From: Antitrichia curtipendula | Lineage: Eukaryota; Streptophyta; Bryopsida; Hypnales; Leucodontaceae | Length of the DNA: 64,000 bases | Assembly (NCBI GenBank): GCA_951230915.1 | Contig: OX579634.1 | Coordinates: 50,419,570-50,483,569 of the forward strand | Direction of reading: 5' to 3' | Shown here: positions 50,332 through 63,400 of the stretch, piece after piece | How positions within the stretch are numbered: the stretch's first letter is position 1 | How the letters are laid out: the number at the start of each line of letters is the position of its first letter | The notes under the pieces: model-generated | The model's database searches: none | What the model saw: only the letters and a program-made list of their open reading frames with translations | What the model was told of the DNA's origin: nothing | Made by a program: the position numbers and the translations under genes

Positions 50332-53300
50332 TGGTCCTGTTCTCAGCAATCGGTGGGTAATTAATCATCTCGCGTTTGCTTCAGAGACAATATTGATAGG
50401 CAGTAATTGTCTACTGTGATTAGTTGCGTTGGACAAAGTTTTCTGCACAATTCCATGTAGTATTTTCCTCACGTAATAGCTGTATCTCTTATGTGTAGGA
50501 TTAATTTATGTGTAGGCTTTGAAATTGGTATCAAGATTCCCTCTTTTAAGAGTTGAAATCCATCATTATGTTCTTTCAAGGATGAGTACCGTACTACACG
50601 TTCTGTGTTGCGTCAGCTTGGACTTTCGTTTTGAAAACAGTAACAGAACCAACCTTTTCTTATCATGTTCTAAATGTGAGACAATGTGAAACACTTTGTA
50701 CGTCCTGCCGGATGTCAAGTATGTGAACTGATTGTATTGCAAGAACCTTAAACTTTCTTCGATCTGTGTTCCAGGCAATGTTAGAAAGAATGTGAGTCAG
50801 CGATGTAGTAGAGATACCCTTTATTTTGTCAAAGTAGGGGTGGCAACCCTGTGTCAGTAGGGTTCAATCTAAAATTATGCAACAAATTGGAGGGTCTGAT
50901 TGAGCTTGCGGGAGTTGATAAGCATTTTTTCTTCGCTTTTCCCCTTTTTAATTTTTTGTCCTTCTGGGAGTTATGGGAAAACTCCTTTTAATATTTTAAT
51001 TTCTCTTCAATTGATGTTTTGTAAGCATGATATTAAAGCGGTGTACTCTTTGGTTTCTTCCTGAAACTAATTCTGGTAAATGACTTCTGGTAACTCTCCT
51101 TGAGGATGCTGGTTCACTAATCAAAAGTCAAAGCCTTTAGTGTCAACATGTCCGTTAGACACTATCAGTGTTCAGGAAAATTTTGGAGCTCAGCCGGTTG
51201 ATTTCCTCCTTCCACAGAAACGGACCGTTTTTTTTTTAATGGTCACCGTTGCATCCTCTCAACCACAAAATCCACAAAATCTACTGGTTAATTTCCTGCA
51301 ATATCAATCCTCACCAGTCAATTTCCTCCAAACTCAAATTGACATTAGCTGAAAAGTCAATTTCAATCTAATAGTGTTAATAAATATTGCATCCTTGGTT
51401 TAAGGTGCAGGGTCCTTTTTGCATTGATTGAGATGTTGCAATGTATTTACTCATAGTTGGGATTCACATTTCAATTTGGTCAATGGGTATCAAGAGTTTA
51501 TGTATTAAAGCTCCAATGTCTCTTCTTTGCTCTTCATAGCTTTTGGTTGTCCAAATTTGGCTTTTTAAAAAAAAAAATTCCCTTTTGCACTTGTGGAGTT
51601 GATCAATTTCTTTTTTTGTTTTGCTCCATTTCATACAAAGATTGAAGCCTTTCATTTGACTTTGTATGGTATTCTTTCAATTTTGCAACTTTTTTTTGTA
51701 GACCTTGTATTTTTAGGTGAAGGTAAAGGTCCTTGCATTAGGTAAGATTTCTCTGTGTATTCATGACTTGAATACACATGCTAAATTCAGTTAATGGATG
51801 TCAACGGACTTTGTTTGAAGCTCTAAAAGAACCTTCTTTCTCTTTGCAATTTTTGATTGTCAATTTTTTTATTTTATTTTAATATTTCTTCTTCCCTTAT
51901 TATTGAGTAAGTCCATTCCTTAATGTATTGCTCTTGAAGGTGGTCAATTTTATACAAGTCAAGCAAAATTAAGGGCAATACATTGAGTTGATGAATACTA
52001 TGAACCATTGTCCTTGTCAATCCTTAGCTTTAACAACTAGGCCCTCTGTCCCCTATATCAATACCAATCTCCCCAAGTTGGTATCTTGTCCACATCATCC
52101 TAGTATCTCACCCCATTTGGGTATTAGCCACTAATTATCCATACCAATTTGGGTATTAGCTAGCAATTAGGCCCTCTACCTCCTATATCAATATCAATCT
52201 CCCCAAGTTGGTACCTTGTCCACATCATCCCAGTATCTCACCCCATTTAGGTACTGGCCACTAACTATCTCATGGCAGTTGAAATCCACCAAGTGCTCAA
52301 AAGTGTTTAAAATATCCTTCAATTGATTTTGGGGGCATTGATTGATTTCCGGACACCAAATTCTCTGTCTTTTTATCCTCTGTTTTAAAAAATGCAACGA
52401 TTTTTGTTCGCAATTCTACCAGCTAAGTCGGAACTAACCGGCAGTTTTCTGGCGTTTTTCCCTGGCCATTGCACTCCATAGACAAATTCTGTTTGGTACA
52501 AAACAGAACCGACAGTGACCATAGTGTACATTGAGCTGGCAATATCATTTCTATCGTTATGGAAATAGAGCCATGATGACTTTACCATGAAGGAAAAAAA
52601 AACTGTCTGGTGTGAATGATGACGAGGTTGAAAATGGGCAGCTTCTTCTGAACCTGGGCATGTGTAGAATTCTGTCACGGCATGGGTTATAATTAACTTG
52701 GACAAGGTAAAGGCTTCAACTGTCAAGTTCTGAGCATGACATGACTCCTGTGGCAAGGAGATTTGTGTCTTTCAATAGTGTCTCCACTACTGCACTGAAT
52801 TTCCAACCTGGCCAACTATACTTCATAAACACCCATCCGGAATTCCGGATTAAGGCACCAGTCTTATCTAATGCGCTTCCCAAAGTGCAAGTCAACTCTT
52901 CAATAGTAAGCATCCAAAACTCAAAGAAGGCTAAGTTAGTATAAAAGGAATTTTTATTTATTGGGGGATGACATGGTCACCATCAACGTTTGGCAAGACA
53001 ACCTCATCAAGAGGATCTCTCTGTCCATCCTGAAACCTTCTTCATTTCGAAAAAGTAGGTTCCGAGTATAGTTCTCATCCTCTGTCAGCATCAGCCAATC
53101 GTCATTCACGAGGCTTACAGTAAAGCAAACAAAGACCAACCCCCTCCACAACTCCAATAACAAAGCTATCACAAATGGGAAGCCCCGTTAGTAGGATAAC
53201 TCCGGAGTCTAATGGCCAAAGCCGGAATCTCCAGCAAGCGGAAATACAGAATATTCACAACTTAACGCACCTGTACAATTGACTGTTTCCATTAAAAACA

Positions 53301-53353
53301 ATACTAAAATGTATCAAAAGGTCATATTACAGGCTAATATATCAAAGTTCTGC
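50332..53353. other. intergenic region with no recognised gene
   Basis: 50.3-50.9 kb is probably the 3' UTR and flank of the preceding gene. 52.4-53.2 kb is GC-richer and has several minus-strand frames of 60-120 codons; none matches a family I know, and they could be a decayed gene. 51-52 kb is AT-rich. Confidence 0.4.
52039..52270. repeat. direct duplication, about 100 bp, offset 130 bp
   Basis: 52039-52139 and 52169-52270 are near copies (GGCCCTCT, CTATATCAATA, CAATCTCCCCAAGTTGGTA, CCACATCATCC, ATCTCACCCCATTT). Confidence 0.85.
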
Positions 53354-53405
53354 AATGTAGACATTGTTCAATCAATCACTTGCTTGATTGAACAATGTCT
53401 ACATT
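53354..53405 (-). other. perfect 22-bp inverted repeat with 8-nt loop, just 3' of NEDD1
   Basis: Arms 53354-53375 (begins AATGTAGACATTGTTCAATC) and 53384-53405 are exact reverse complements around an 8-nt loop. It lies about 98-150 nt past the NEDD1 stop codon, so probably in its 3' UTR. No U-run or target duplication marks it as a terminator or a transposon. It would form a very stable RNA hairpin, or a cruciform in DNA. Confidence 0.9.
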
Positions 53406-53502
53406 CGTACCGTGACGGCTCCACGTGGTTTAGGCATATGCCGGTACCCAAAATTGACTCAATCCTAAAGCTCGCCAGGTAACATGGTTCACTAAACTAT
53501 CG

Positions 53503-56500
53503 TCAGTAAAGATCTCGTAGCTGTTGATTTTCTCTACGAAGAGTCTTGATCTCCTCAACAAGCTCCGCCTGCTTCGCTAGGAAGGAATCCATCATGCTAC
53601 CCATTTCCGTCTGCAGAAACGGAACTCACTTCAGAAAACAAACCAAAAAACATGCTCCTTATCGTGACGACTTCAAAAAGAAACCGGACATCGGAAAATC
53701 GAAAACGAATGAGCTCATGCAATTCGGATTTGTTCGACGAAACCAAACAGACATATCTGAGCAGATAGCGGAGACAGTGGACCATAATGATACACAAGAC
53801 GAGTACATCTTTGTCACTCCTCATGACCGGACCGTGGCGAGGGATTCCTCAGCCGGGATGAAGCAGACGAGTTACCTGCTGAATGTGAAACTGCCGAAGA
53901 AGCTCCAAATGCAAGTTTTGGACCTCCTCATGAATTGCTCGCTGGACTGCACCAAGACTTTCTTCCAGTCCTCTTTGAACCAGCTGGAGAGCGAAACCAG
54001 TAGCTCCTATCCCTTGCTGCTGTTGCTGCTGCTCCAGTGGCGACTGAGCTCTTTGCCCATTCCCTTGAGAATGGCCCTGCCAAATGTCGCAACATGTACT
54101 GAGCGTAAGTTGACGAGGGAGAAATCAAGAACGAAACAGGACTGCAGTGTAACGACATGCATTGTCACGAACTGGGCTCAAGGATGCATACGTTTGTTGC
54201 AGGTGGAGTGGCCCCTGCGGAACCGGCTACATCCGATCTTGACAAATAGCCGTTCTCAAGGTCCTTCATTCCTTCAGAACTTCCTGACACCCCACCCCTG
54301 TCCTCTCGTCTCTCCAACCCCGACTTCCTTTGCTTAGGGGATCCTGCATCCCCGGCAGATCCTGGAAAGACCCCAGGAAGAGATCGTGAAAAGCTGGAGT
54401 TCAGATCCCGTGCCTCGTACGACAACAACTTCTTGTTAGCGGCCATAGCTGCCGCTTCAAAGTTACTCGCTGACACAGTGGCTGGCTGATGGGCCACGCC
54501 ATTTGTTACGGGTACGGACGACTCTTGATCTAAGGATCGAAGCGATAGGATGTCACTTTTGGCAGAAGAAGGATGTTTGCTTTCTGCGGGAGTTGCCAAT
54601 GAATCGAATCGGGATGATGGAAGACCTGTAGTTGAACCAAACCTGCACCACGCAAGGACCACTCTGAATAAGAGAAAAACACGAGTAGCATGAATCTAAT
54701 ATGCAGTTGCACTTGAGAAAAAGAGCTACTGTATGCAAATCTGTAGATCGTACACAAATCGATGATGACAATTCAGTGAAAAATCCAGCGCACCGTAAAT
54801 GAAACAGCTACATAATTTCCCCCTGATGAGAAACTCAGGACCATCCTACGACCGTCAATGCCCGTCCCGTAAAAAAAAAACTTCAAGCATGCAGATTACA
54901 ACCGAAAAAATGGGAAAACACGAACCTGGACATAGTCGGTTGCCTTGAACCAGCTTTCTCCAAAGCTTCGCCACCCCAAGCCTCAGGAGGCGTCACGGAT
55001 GGAGATCGGTCCAGCTTACTGGATATTCCTGCGGGAGGGGTAACTGTCATAGAAGACCCAAGAGACAATCTTCCCTGTAAATCGCCCTGCCAAATAATCG
55101 CATGCATTAGAATATCAAATCGATAACCCACCCAAAAAATACGTCAACGTGAAAACGCCAAAATGAAAACACCACGAGCAACGACAGAAATCCAAGCAGC
55201 CCTGCGCTGGTTTCATTTCAAGAGTACCTGTAGGATCGAACAACTACATACTACCTGGAAACTTATCGCTGAAAGAAGGAAATTATCCCCCAAAATAGGG
55301 AAGCAAAGACATACACCCAGCGTAGTAATAAGCATTTGAAGAGATAGACTTCAGTATCGGTTCTAAGATGGTGCTTTCTGTGCAGTGATGCTACGCAAAC
55401 TTCGGTGGTTAGGAGATGCACCTGCCGACCTCCGAGAGAAGACCTGCGTGAAACACTGGAATCGCGTGAGTCTCGCGACTCCCGTCTATCCTCTTTCACT
55501 TCCTCAATGTTAGGGAACTGGCGGACTGAAGGGGTTCCCCAAGTACTGATCCTTCTATTGTCTCCTCCAAGAGCTGCCATATCCTTGTTAAATTCATCTC
55601 CAGTACCTCCTCCGTCCCAGTAACCGGAGATGGAAGGCGTAATGGGTTGTACATCAACGAGAGGTGAAAAAACCTCCATGTCATCTTTCCCAGAGTTGAA
55701 CGAGTTCGTCCTAGGAGTTTGAAGTCGAGAGATGGGACCGTTTCCCCATGCGCGCATGGAAGATAGAGGTGTAACATCTCCTCCCGCTGACTTGGGCCTG
55801 GGAGGCCCACCAGCACCTGTAGGATCCTGGTTTGTCCGGTTGCTAGGTTTAGAAGAAGCAGCACCGGTTGTTGTTCGCCCTCTGGTGCCAGCAGGAAGAG
55901 GATCTGGCATTATAACTGATTCTTCGTTGCTATTACCTAGAAGAGCAGACTCTCCAGATCTTGAATCTCGGACAGCAATTGGATTCGAACGCTGCCAACT
56001 CAAGCTTGTCACGGCCTGCACGAACGGGAAGGGAAAAGGTGCACAAGTGTGAAGAATAGAGAGTAGGGAAATTATAAACACCGCAGGTTACAGCACGTTG
56101 AAACAGTAAAAAAAGAAAGAGCTGCATGGCCGAGAAGGGGCACGTTAAGTGCATGAATTTGTATACAATGATCATCCCCTCCCTTGCGAACCTCATAGAA
56201 CACGATTTGCGCAACATCAAGACGAAGCATTCAAACCTCTCCTCGATAATGAAGGCAGCTTCAAATAACTTTGGGAATGCACCATAATGCATTTCCGCTC
56301 ACCTCTGCAGCACTGTAAGCTCGAAGAATCGTGAAGGGCTGGGGACGACCACGAACGTCATAAAACACAACCCGGCCACTATTGGTACCAGCGGCCAGGG
56401 TGTTGCCATCATCCCTAAAAGCCAAAGACGCAAAAGGAGCTTCAAACGGTACACAGTAAACAGGCTTTTTAACACCAGGGTCATATGTATACAACTTCTT

Positions 56501-59500
56501 GTCAAGTCCACCACTCACAATCATCTGGCAATACATTTTGCATTAAATATTAGAACAGGATGCACATAATCGCTGCACCTTAACCAGCATCTGATAATTC
56601 AATCAATTCGGCTACAAAGAGGTAGCAGCCTCTTCACATTGCCAAATCTGTGTCTAGATACCAGACAAACCTCATGTCCAGCATCGAACCAGATAAACAA
56701 CGCAGTGCAGAGCTTTCAAAGTAAAGATTGAATTTCCAAATGAAAAGAGAAACAACCGGAAATTTTGAAACACAAGAAGTCGGGTCTAATGCCCACTTTC
56801 GCGAATAGTATTTCGCTTAAGATAACTTTCAATTCTTTTGGAATTTCAGAAAGGTCGCGAGTGAACGAAGATTGAAGGGCGCCTAAGATCGTTCAGTCCG
56901 AGCGACTTCTTCGATGATCACAGTAGAGAATAAAATCCCAGTTTCAATGGTTTCAGACAAGGTCGCAAAAACGGACCTTGTCAGACGTCGGTGAGAAGCA
57001 GATCCCTGTCGTAGGTGCCGAGTGCTGCTTCAGCCAGGATAACTGCGGCAAAAGAAGCTTATTGTTAGAGACGAACACGTATACACTCGCTTACAGTGCA
57101 ACATAAGCTCCCACATGAGAGGTAAACATCTCGAGAAAAACAAGAGGCAGAACAACCATTCCAGGGATAATTGAATTCCTAGATGCCAAACTCTGAACTT
57201 GAAAACAGAAACTGGTCTTCCTCTATCGAAAAACAACGGGATTTTAAGAAACAACGACACGGCAGGTCAATCAGGAACTCAGCGTCCAACTAAAGGCATC
57301 TAAACTCAGCAAAAACATTCCAACATTCGGTCGAATGCAACCGCCCCAATAAATAGGTTGACAAGGAGAAGTTGAAGCACAAAATCGGATAGAGGAGTGC
57401 AGTGGAAAGACAAGAATTGACCTGCCTTGGGACTACGTGAAGTGGTGTCCCACAAATGGACAGTGCCGTCGTCACCAGCAGTCAGTAGCAGATGTCTACT
57501 CAATCGAGAGTACTCCATAACTCTGAGAACCTGATCCAATGGAAAAAAAACATAATGTTCTTGAGATAATCCATCAGATCTTTACCAAAAGACCAAGAAG
57601 TGCAACAAGTTCGAACGTGTTCATACCTGATTATGAGGATCTTTGAGCTCTGCGGCTCTGGTTCCTGATGCAAGGTTGTGGATGATCAAATCACCCTTCA
57701 TGCTGATGGAAGCCAAGTGCTCATCTCTACAGTTGTACATAACGCCAGTGATGGTATCGGTGTGGCCCTTCAACCACTTGATACATCTCCTCCTTTGCAA
57801 ATCCCAGACACGGACAATCTTTCCAGTTCCACCTGAACCAAGGTACCGGGAGCCTTTGCTGCTGAAACAGATTCCCAAAATCGACTCCTGCAATAAAAAA
57901 AACACAAGCAATTACTCCCCCAAGAGTCGAATTCTGTACAAACTTCTCCGCTTTACGGATAAGCTCTGCCAGCACATCACGCTTCGTTACAAAACCACTC
58001 CCCTGGCGTGCCGTAGCTTCGACAAAGGATCAAACGTCAATGCCTCTTTTCATAAGCATTACGCATTGCACTACTTCAGAAATACAACATTGTCCTCCAC
58101 ACTTACATCGATATTGTCATCTCCTTCTGCACGAGGTTGAGGTACGACTCCTACTGTCTGACCATTTTTCATCCACAGCGAGATCTTGCAATCTTCTCCG
58201 GCACTTGCAACCACCAAATCTGCGGAACAGATGCTTCAGAATGGGTCAAAACCTACCAGAGGAAAACCTTTACACCTATTTCAAGGAGTCCGTGATGCAA
58301 ATGGTGAAATCAACAGGTCAGGAAGACATCCTTCAAATAAAGCGATAGCTCCTTTCAAAAAACACTAGGATACTATTCTTCAAACCAATCCTCTTCACCT
58401 CTAGCACATCATGATGCGGTTTCACAAGTGGTGGCAAGGGCGACCTTCTACACGAATCTCCACGTAATGACAGCAACATTCGTACACAGTGGTAAAACAG
58501 ACGCAACTTGGATCAATGTGGTCATTGTAGGTTACGCATACTCTAGCGAATTATTGTGCATTAATTTCATGCTACTACCCAAGATATGCAACGGGAACGG
58601 TTGCTTTCTACCGACAAGTCAACCCTGGTAGCAGAGTCCTTAAAAGTCTAACCCTACTGCCATCAAACTGTTAAACTTCCTCTCGCTGAACAGGAGAGCA
58701 CTATTTTCAGGCACTGTTACGAAATGAAAGACACTAACATTCAGACCAAGTCAATTCCTATATCTCTTTGACTGATGTTCATGTCAGCGAAGTTCACGAA
58801 TTAAACTCAAGTACGTCCACCATTACTAAATCGGAAGAGCCCAACGTTCCCTCGTTTCTACACTCTGTCTTCGCACAGAATACTCCAGCTAGCCTACTCA
58901 AAACTGTGCTCATCAGTACATCGCCATTTTACACAAACACCAATGCGAAGCTAAACGTGCCGCCATATTCCCTCAAACGACTGCAGCGGGCTTCAAGGAA
59001 GATATATTCTGCTGGCTGCCGTCAAGAATATTTAATTTCTAGCGCAATGCAATGGCTCATGCTATCCGTCAACTCTCAGCAATCCAAACACGTGCATTCA
59101 AGTAGGCGTTCGCAACCTACAATAAACGCATGGCTTGCCTCTGTTCTAAAACATAACAGCTGGCATATCCGCGAAAGAATTGCAACTACGTTTGACGATC
59201 AGAAGAACACGACAAAGAGAATTCACATGCGTCTGCACTTCAAGCATCGTGCATAAAAAACGCAGAAGCGACCTCGCTTCTCCAGGACTATTCCAGCACC
59301 TAACTCACCAACTCCCAATCTTCCCCTAAAATCGTAAGATCATTCGAAAACACCGGAACACGAAGCCAATGCCGAACTTACTGGTGTGGTTCCATCGCGC
59401 GCAATTGACTTGATACCCGGGAGAGGGAGTGTATTGGAACGTGCAGGGGTCCCCTGTCTCAATCGACACATCAAACAGTTTCACCGTTTCGCCTCCGCAC

Positions 59501-59529
59501 GCAGCCAGCAGCGACGTCCCCTGTGCCAT
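53503..59529 (-). CDS. NEDD1: NEDD1 WD40-repeat protein, about 809 aa, eleven coding exons
   Basis: NEDD1 recruits gamma-tubulin complexes to nucleate microtubules in spindle and phragmoplast. Exons: 59382-59529, 58107-58219, 57627-57887, 57426-57530, 56977-57042, 56303-56524, 55422-56015, 54926-55086, 54192-54642, 53876-54076, 53503-53610; all phases agree. N-terminal WD40 propeller: [99 protein letters not shown]. The middle is Ser/Pro-rich with VTPPEAWGG, a plant NEDD1 signature. The C-terminal gamma-tubulin-binding helix has [20 protein letters not shown] and a final coiled coil ending [14 protein letters not shown] ([10 protein letters not shown]). Intron 4 (57043-57425) has a GC donor. 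The exon 10 acceptor at 54077 is the one that keeps frame. Intact; length near the Arabidopsis protein. Confidence 0.95.
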
Positions 59530-60350
59530 AGCTCAATCCACTAAACGAAAAAAAGAAACTCTCCTCGTGATTCGTTGTGACCTCCGCGAAAACTGTCTCA
59601 CCCGAACCTCAGCTCCATGTCTTTCCATCCCGTTCCCGAGCTCCGATCCCGAAGAAGCTCCTCCTCCATCGCGCGTTCGTTCCCCCTCTCAACCCTAAAT
59701 TCGAGACCTCCCGCAGTTCCGCACCGTATTCTAAGACGTTTGTCTCGATGAGACTCTCACCATCAATGCTGTCACTCCGGATTGAAATGCTGCAGAGCCA
59801 AGCCGGCTCATCACTCATCAGGATCCAGCGAGAGCTTCTGCAATGCACGGTTTCGTCGATCTTGGCGCCAAGCTCTGGGTCATCACCGGAGGCGGTCTGT
59901 TTCTATCTCCGTCTTCTGACACTGATGAAGCTCCGTTAGTGCTACTCAGGCAAATGGAACAGTGGCGTCCATAAAGTAAAAGCTTCGCTTCTAACCTTTT
60001 GGCGTGCTCCTTTTGCTTGTTTTGTTCCCGTCCATTTCAAAAAAATCGAGGCACTCGAGTTATTTTTTCTGCTCAGAGAGTTGGGTGGATTGTGAATGTT
60101 GCCAAGAGCTCATTCGCTGAAGTACATCCAAGTATGCTAAAAGGGCAATTTTTGTCTATTCTTCAACGATGCAACTAGCACGGTCACTTGGTGCTTCATG
60201 ATTGTTGTGCAAAGTTATGAATGAATTCATGTAAGAATGTGCAAAAAAGAAATTGCAAAAATGAAGATCAAATGTCTAAATTCTTCTTGCACCATAATTT
60301 ACTTGCTCAAAAACTCAAAATCTACATCAATCTTCCTCCCAGGGACTCTT
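59530..60350. promoter_or_regulatory. NEDD1 upstream region
   Basis: 59.53-59.95 kb is GC-richer, with overlapping frames on both strands and no family match, as expected for the NEDD1 5' UTR and promoter (minus strand). From about 60.0 kb the sequence becomes AT-rich. Confidence 0.4.
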
Positions 60351-60351
60351 G

Positions 60352-60430
60352 GGGATTAATGCTCTAAGTTCCTTGACTATATTTTTACCAAAACCACCCA
60401 AAAACTGCCATTTCTTAACACTGGGGCATT
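60352..60430 (-). mobile_element. end fragment of the TTAA MITE family
   Basis: Reversed, it reads AAATGGCAGTTTTTGGG, then AATATAGTCAAGGAACTTAG, then a decayed TTAATCCCC-like end, matching the right terminus of copies A and C. The other end was not located. Confidence 0.5.
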
Positions 60431-60659
60431 TTGTTTGAAAGAATTGGTGAAAGAATAATCGATTTGTAGAGTTCATTGCAATGTGCAAGAAACCACTTAA
60501 AGCAAATATAAATTTTCATAATTTTATTTTTGTAGAATGCTATTGCAATTATTGGTGAAGTAGCTAAGGACATTCTTGTTTTTCAGCAATCTATGCATGA
60601 TGTGCAAACAACAAGAAACACTTGTACGCACGTACATCAAAACTAACATTTTAATGTTA

Positions 60660-60727
60660 TGTTTGATGTCCAAAAATTTTGACGTCCAATTTTTAGACGT
60701 CAAAAAAAACATGGATTTCTTCTAGTG
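60660..60727 (-). mobile_element. CACTA-like terminus with GACGTC subterminal repeats
   Basis: Ends TTTCTTCTAGTG, the complement of CACTAGAAGAAA, as in the right end at 63738. TTGACGTCCAATTTTTAGACG forms a small inverted repeat inside. The partner end was not found. Confidence 0.4.
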
Positions 60728-61059
60728 GTTATTCAATGTATTTATGAGAGGCCAAAGGCCAATATATAAGTTATATACAAATAATTCGATGAATGAGAAA
60801 GAAGACCAAGGTGGATGGATGAACATTTGTCAACACCCCCTTGCACCAAGATACTTCGATTGAGAAACCAAAAACCTATAGTAGTAGTTTACAAAGCAAC
60901 TGGGAGTAACAAGGAGAGTTAACTCTAAAGGATGAGCAATCAAGTTGCGTGAATAGAAGAAAGCAGGTCAGAGTGGCTTTCAATTATAATGACAATGGTG
61001 AGCCGGAATTGGATATCAATGTTGTTTTCTTGATTTGATGATTGGAGGTTGTAGCTCAT

Positions 61060-61805
61060 CAATTTGAGTATTTGATTCGCGAATGGAGTTGATTTGTTTG
61101 GTGCAAAGAACTCATTTTAGTCTATTCCTTTAGTTTTTTGAAAGCCTCTTGCCACTAATTGTGGTTTGAGTTTTGAAGGTTTTCCATCTGCCCATCTTTT
61201 AGTTGTATAGATCCATTTAGCTATCACAGGTTTTCTTCTTGAGGAAAGAATCTCGTTCATTTTCCATAGCAAAGTTTTTAGCAAGGGTGCTTGTTGGCTC
61301 ATACAAGGCTATGAGGTTTTGTAGATTCTTTTAGAATCTCTAAAAAACAATGGCTCTCTATAGGTTTGATGAACTCAATTATTTTTGCTTTAAACATAAA
61401 AAAATCAGGTAAAAAAGTTTCCATGTTGATGGAATATGTGTCTTTCAGAGGAGTAGAGGGATTTCTTGTATGAGGTGTTAATATTTGGTTTAAGGGTTCT
61501 AGAATAGTACATGGTATTTGGAAGATAAAGTTTTGTTTTTGAGTTACTGTAAGAATTTGAAGTTTCTGTGTTGTTTTCTACTTTAGGAATATCTTTTGGT
61601 ATCTTTGATGAATATTGTAGTAAAGTCAATTACTCTAATCTAGGCGGTTTATCGACGGTTTGTGGGCCTTGGTTTAAATTCTGAAGGTTGGAATCTAAAG
61701 ATTTTATGGAATATTGAGGATTTAGTAACTTTAAATTGGGTTTGTTAGGTGCAGTAGATAAAAAGTTAGAAACTACCAGGAGGCTACAATTGATGGGTGT
61801 AGAGC
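61060..61805 (-). pseudogene. copia retrotransposon fragment: reverse transcriptase start
   Basis: The minus strand codes AKWIYTTKRWADGKPSKLKP, LVARGFQKTKGID and, after a stop, NEFFAPNKSTPF. These match the conserved opening of Ty1/copia reverse transcriptase (CKWVFKTK, ARLVAKGF, YNETFAP). Upstream frames (61405-61629) would be the integrase-RT linker. Stops and frame breaks show it is dead. It continues at 63742 beyond the CACTA insertion. Confidence 0.8.
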
Positions 61806-62124
61806 CACACTACAACAATACTAGTGTTTTATGACTGCAAAATATGATTGCAATGAGTTGTAAAATCAAAAAATATGACTGGCTGCAGAAATCATTGTAG
61901 ATGACTGCAACATGATTGACATGAGAAATTACCAACGAGTCGCTTCGGATGTCAGTCATATTGGCAGTCATTTTTTGGGGGGTATAATTATCCATATTTA
62001 GTCGTATTTTGTCAACAAGGCATATACTTTGACTATCTTTGAGGGCTTGATTTTTTTTAGTTGCTCGGGCAAACAAATATAAATCCTACGTGGCATGTAA
62101 CTCCATGTAGTCATTTTTTTGGCT

Positions 62125-62314
62125 GACATGGAATATGACTGTGGTTAGTCATATTTTGGTTGATGTGGAATATGACTTTGTACAGTCATATTTTTTGTAG
62201 ATGTGGAATATGATTGTTGTTAGTCATATTTTTGAATGATGTGGAATATGATTGTTGTTAGTCATATTTTTGAATGATGTGGAATATGACTCTTGTTAGT
62301 CATATTTTTGAATG
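62125..62314. repeat. 37-38-bp tandem repeat in the CACTA element, five copies
   Basis: The unit begins GATGTGGAATATGATTGTTG and contains AGTCATATTTTT, so each copy carries the subterminal CACTA motif. Later copies are nearly identical, the first ones diverged. Confidence 0.85.
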
Positions 62315-62839
62315 ATGTGGTAGTTCATATGGATGTCATTGGTAGTTTATGATTAACTGCAGTCATATTTTGGAAAATACAAAGTCATATTTTGGAAAAT
62401 ACAAAGTCATATTTTGAAAAAAACTCTATGTAGTTAAAAATGAATACATATGATTTTAAAGATATACAAGAGATAATCATATTGGAAAGGGAGAATGTAA
62501 GAAGGAAAACAACTCTTTTCATTGACATTTATTAGTCACCAATACAAAATATATATACCACAATGAATCATCCACAAAATCTAATAAGACCTATATTCTT
62601 TACAATAATGTGAAGATGGTTCTATTGCGTTGCAAGTAGCCTCCAGTGATTTTGTTTCAATTTTTGGTGCCTGCATAAACAATTAAAGAAATGGGAGGTT
62701 AATTTTTAGTGAATGAACAACAAAGCTCAACCTTCAAAGGCTTACAACAACACAAAATATGTAGCTCAAGTTTAGAATAGGAAAATAAGAATGGTGATGG
62801 AGAAAATAAGAAGAAAAAATAGACAAGCACTAAGAGATA

Positions 62840-63400
62840 ACAACAAGTAAGAGTTAAGATGCAACAAGAAATAAGAAGCAACAACTAAGACACAAGAAGA
62901 AATAAGAAGCAACAACTAAGACACAAGAAGAAACAAGAAGCAACAACTAAGACACAACAAGAAACAAGAGTTAAGATGCAACAAAAAGAAACAAGAAGCA
63001 AGAATTAAAAAGCAACAAGAAGAAACAAAAAAAAAATAAGAAGAAGAAAAAAGAGTTAAAATGTTAGAGAAAGAAAGAGTTTAAATGCAACAATAAGAAA
63101 CAAGAAGCATGATTAGAACTAAGAAGTAACAAGAAAGAAGAGGTAAGATGCAACAAAAGACAACAACTAAGAAGCAATAACAAGTATGAGCTAAAACACA
63201 ATAAAAAGCAAGGAAGAAGGACCAAAAGAAGTGGCGGCTAGGGTTTCAAGACCCTAAAATATGGCAGCTAAGGTTTCAAGATCCTAAAAAGTGACGGCTA
63301 CGATTTCAAAATCCTAAAAAAGTAGTGGCTAGGGTTTCAAAACCCTAAAAAAGTGGTGACTAGGTTTCAAAATCCTAAAAAATAGGTGAGTAGGAATTCA
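62840..63400. repeat. low-complexity and 30-35-bp tandem repeats in the CACTA element
   Basis: 62840-63200 is an A-rich array of AACAAGAAACAAGAAGCAAC-like units. 63230-63400 is about five diverged copies of a 30-35-bp unit centred on GGCTAGGGTTTCAAGACCC, each with a GGGTTT/AAACCC-like partial palindrome. Confidence 0.75.

Noticed and set aside
54077..54110. NEDD1 exon 10 starting at the stronger-looking acceptor near 54106
   Set aside because: That start puts the conserved C-terminal helix out of frame; the AG next to 54076 restores it.
55405..56052. Long plus-strand ORFs opposite the NEDD1 central exon, and similar shadows at 53546-54337 and 57643-58140
   Set aside because: They are antisense to in-phase NEDD1 exons with strong family matches.
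62125..62314. CRISPR-like array
   Set aside because: The units are contiguous without unique spacers, inside a plant CACTA transposon; they are tandem repeats.
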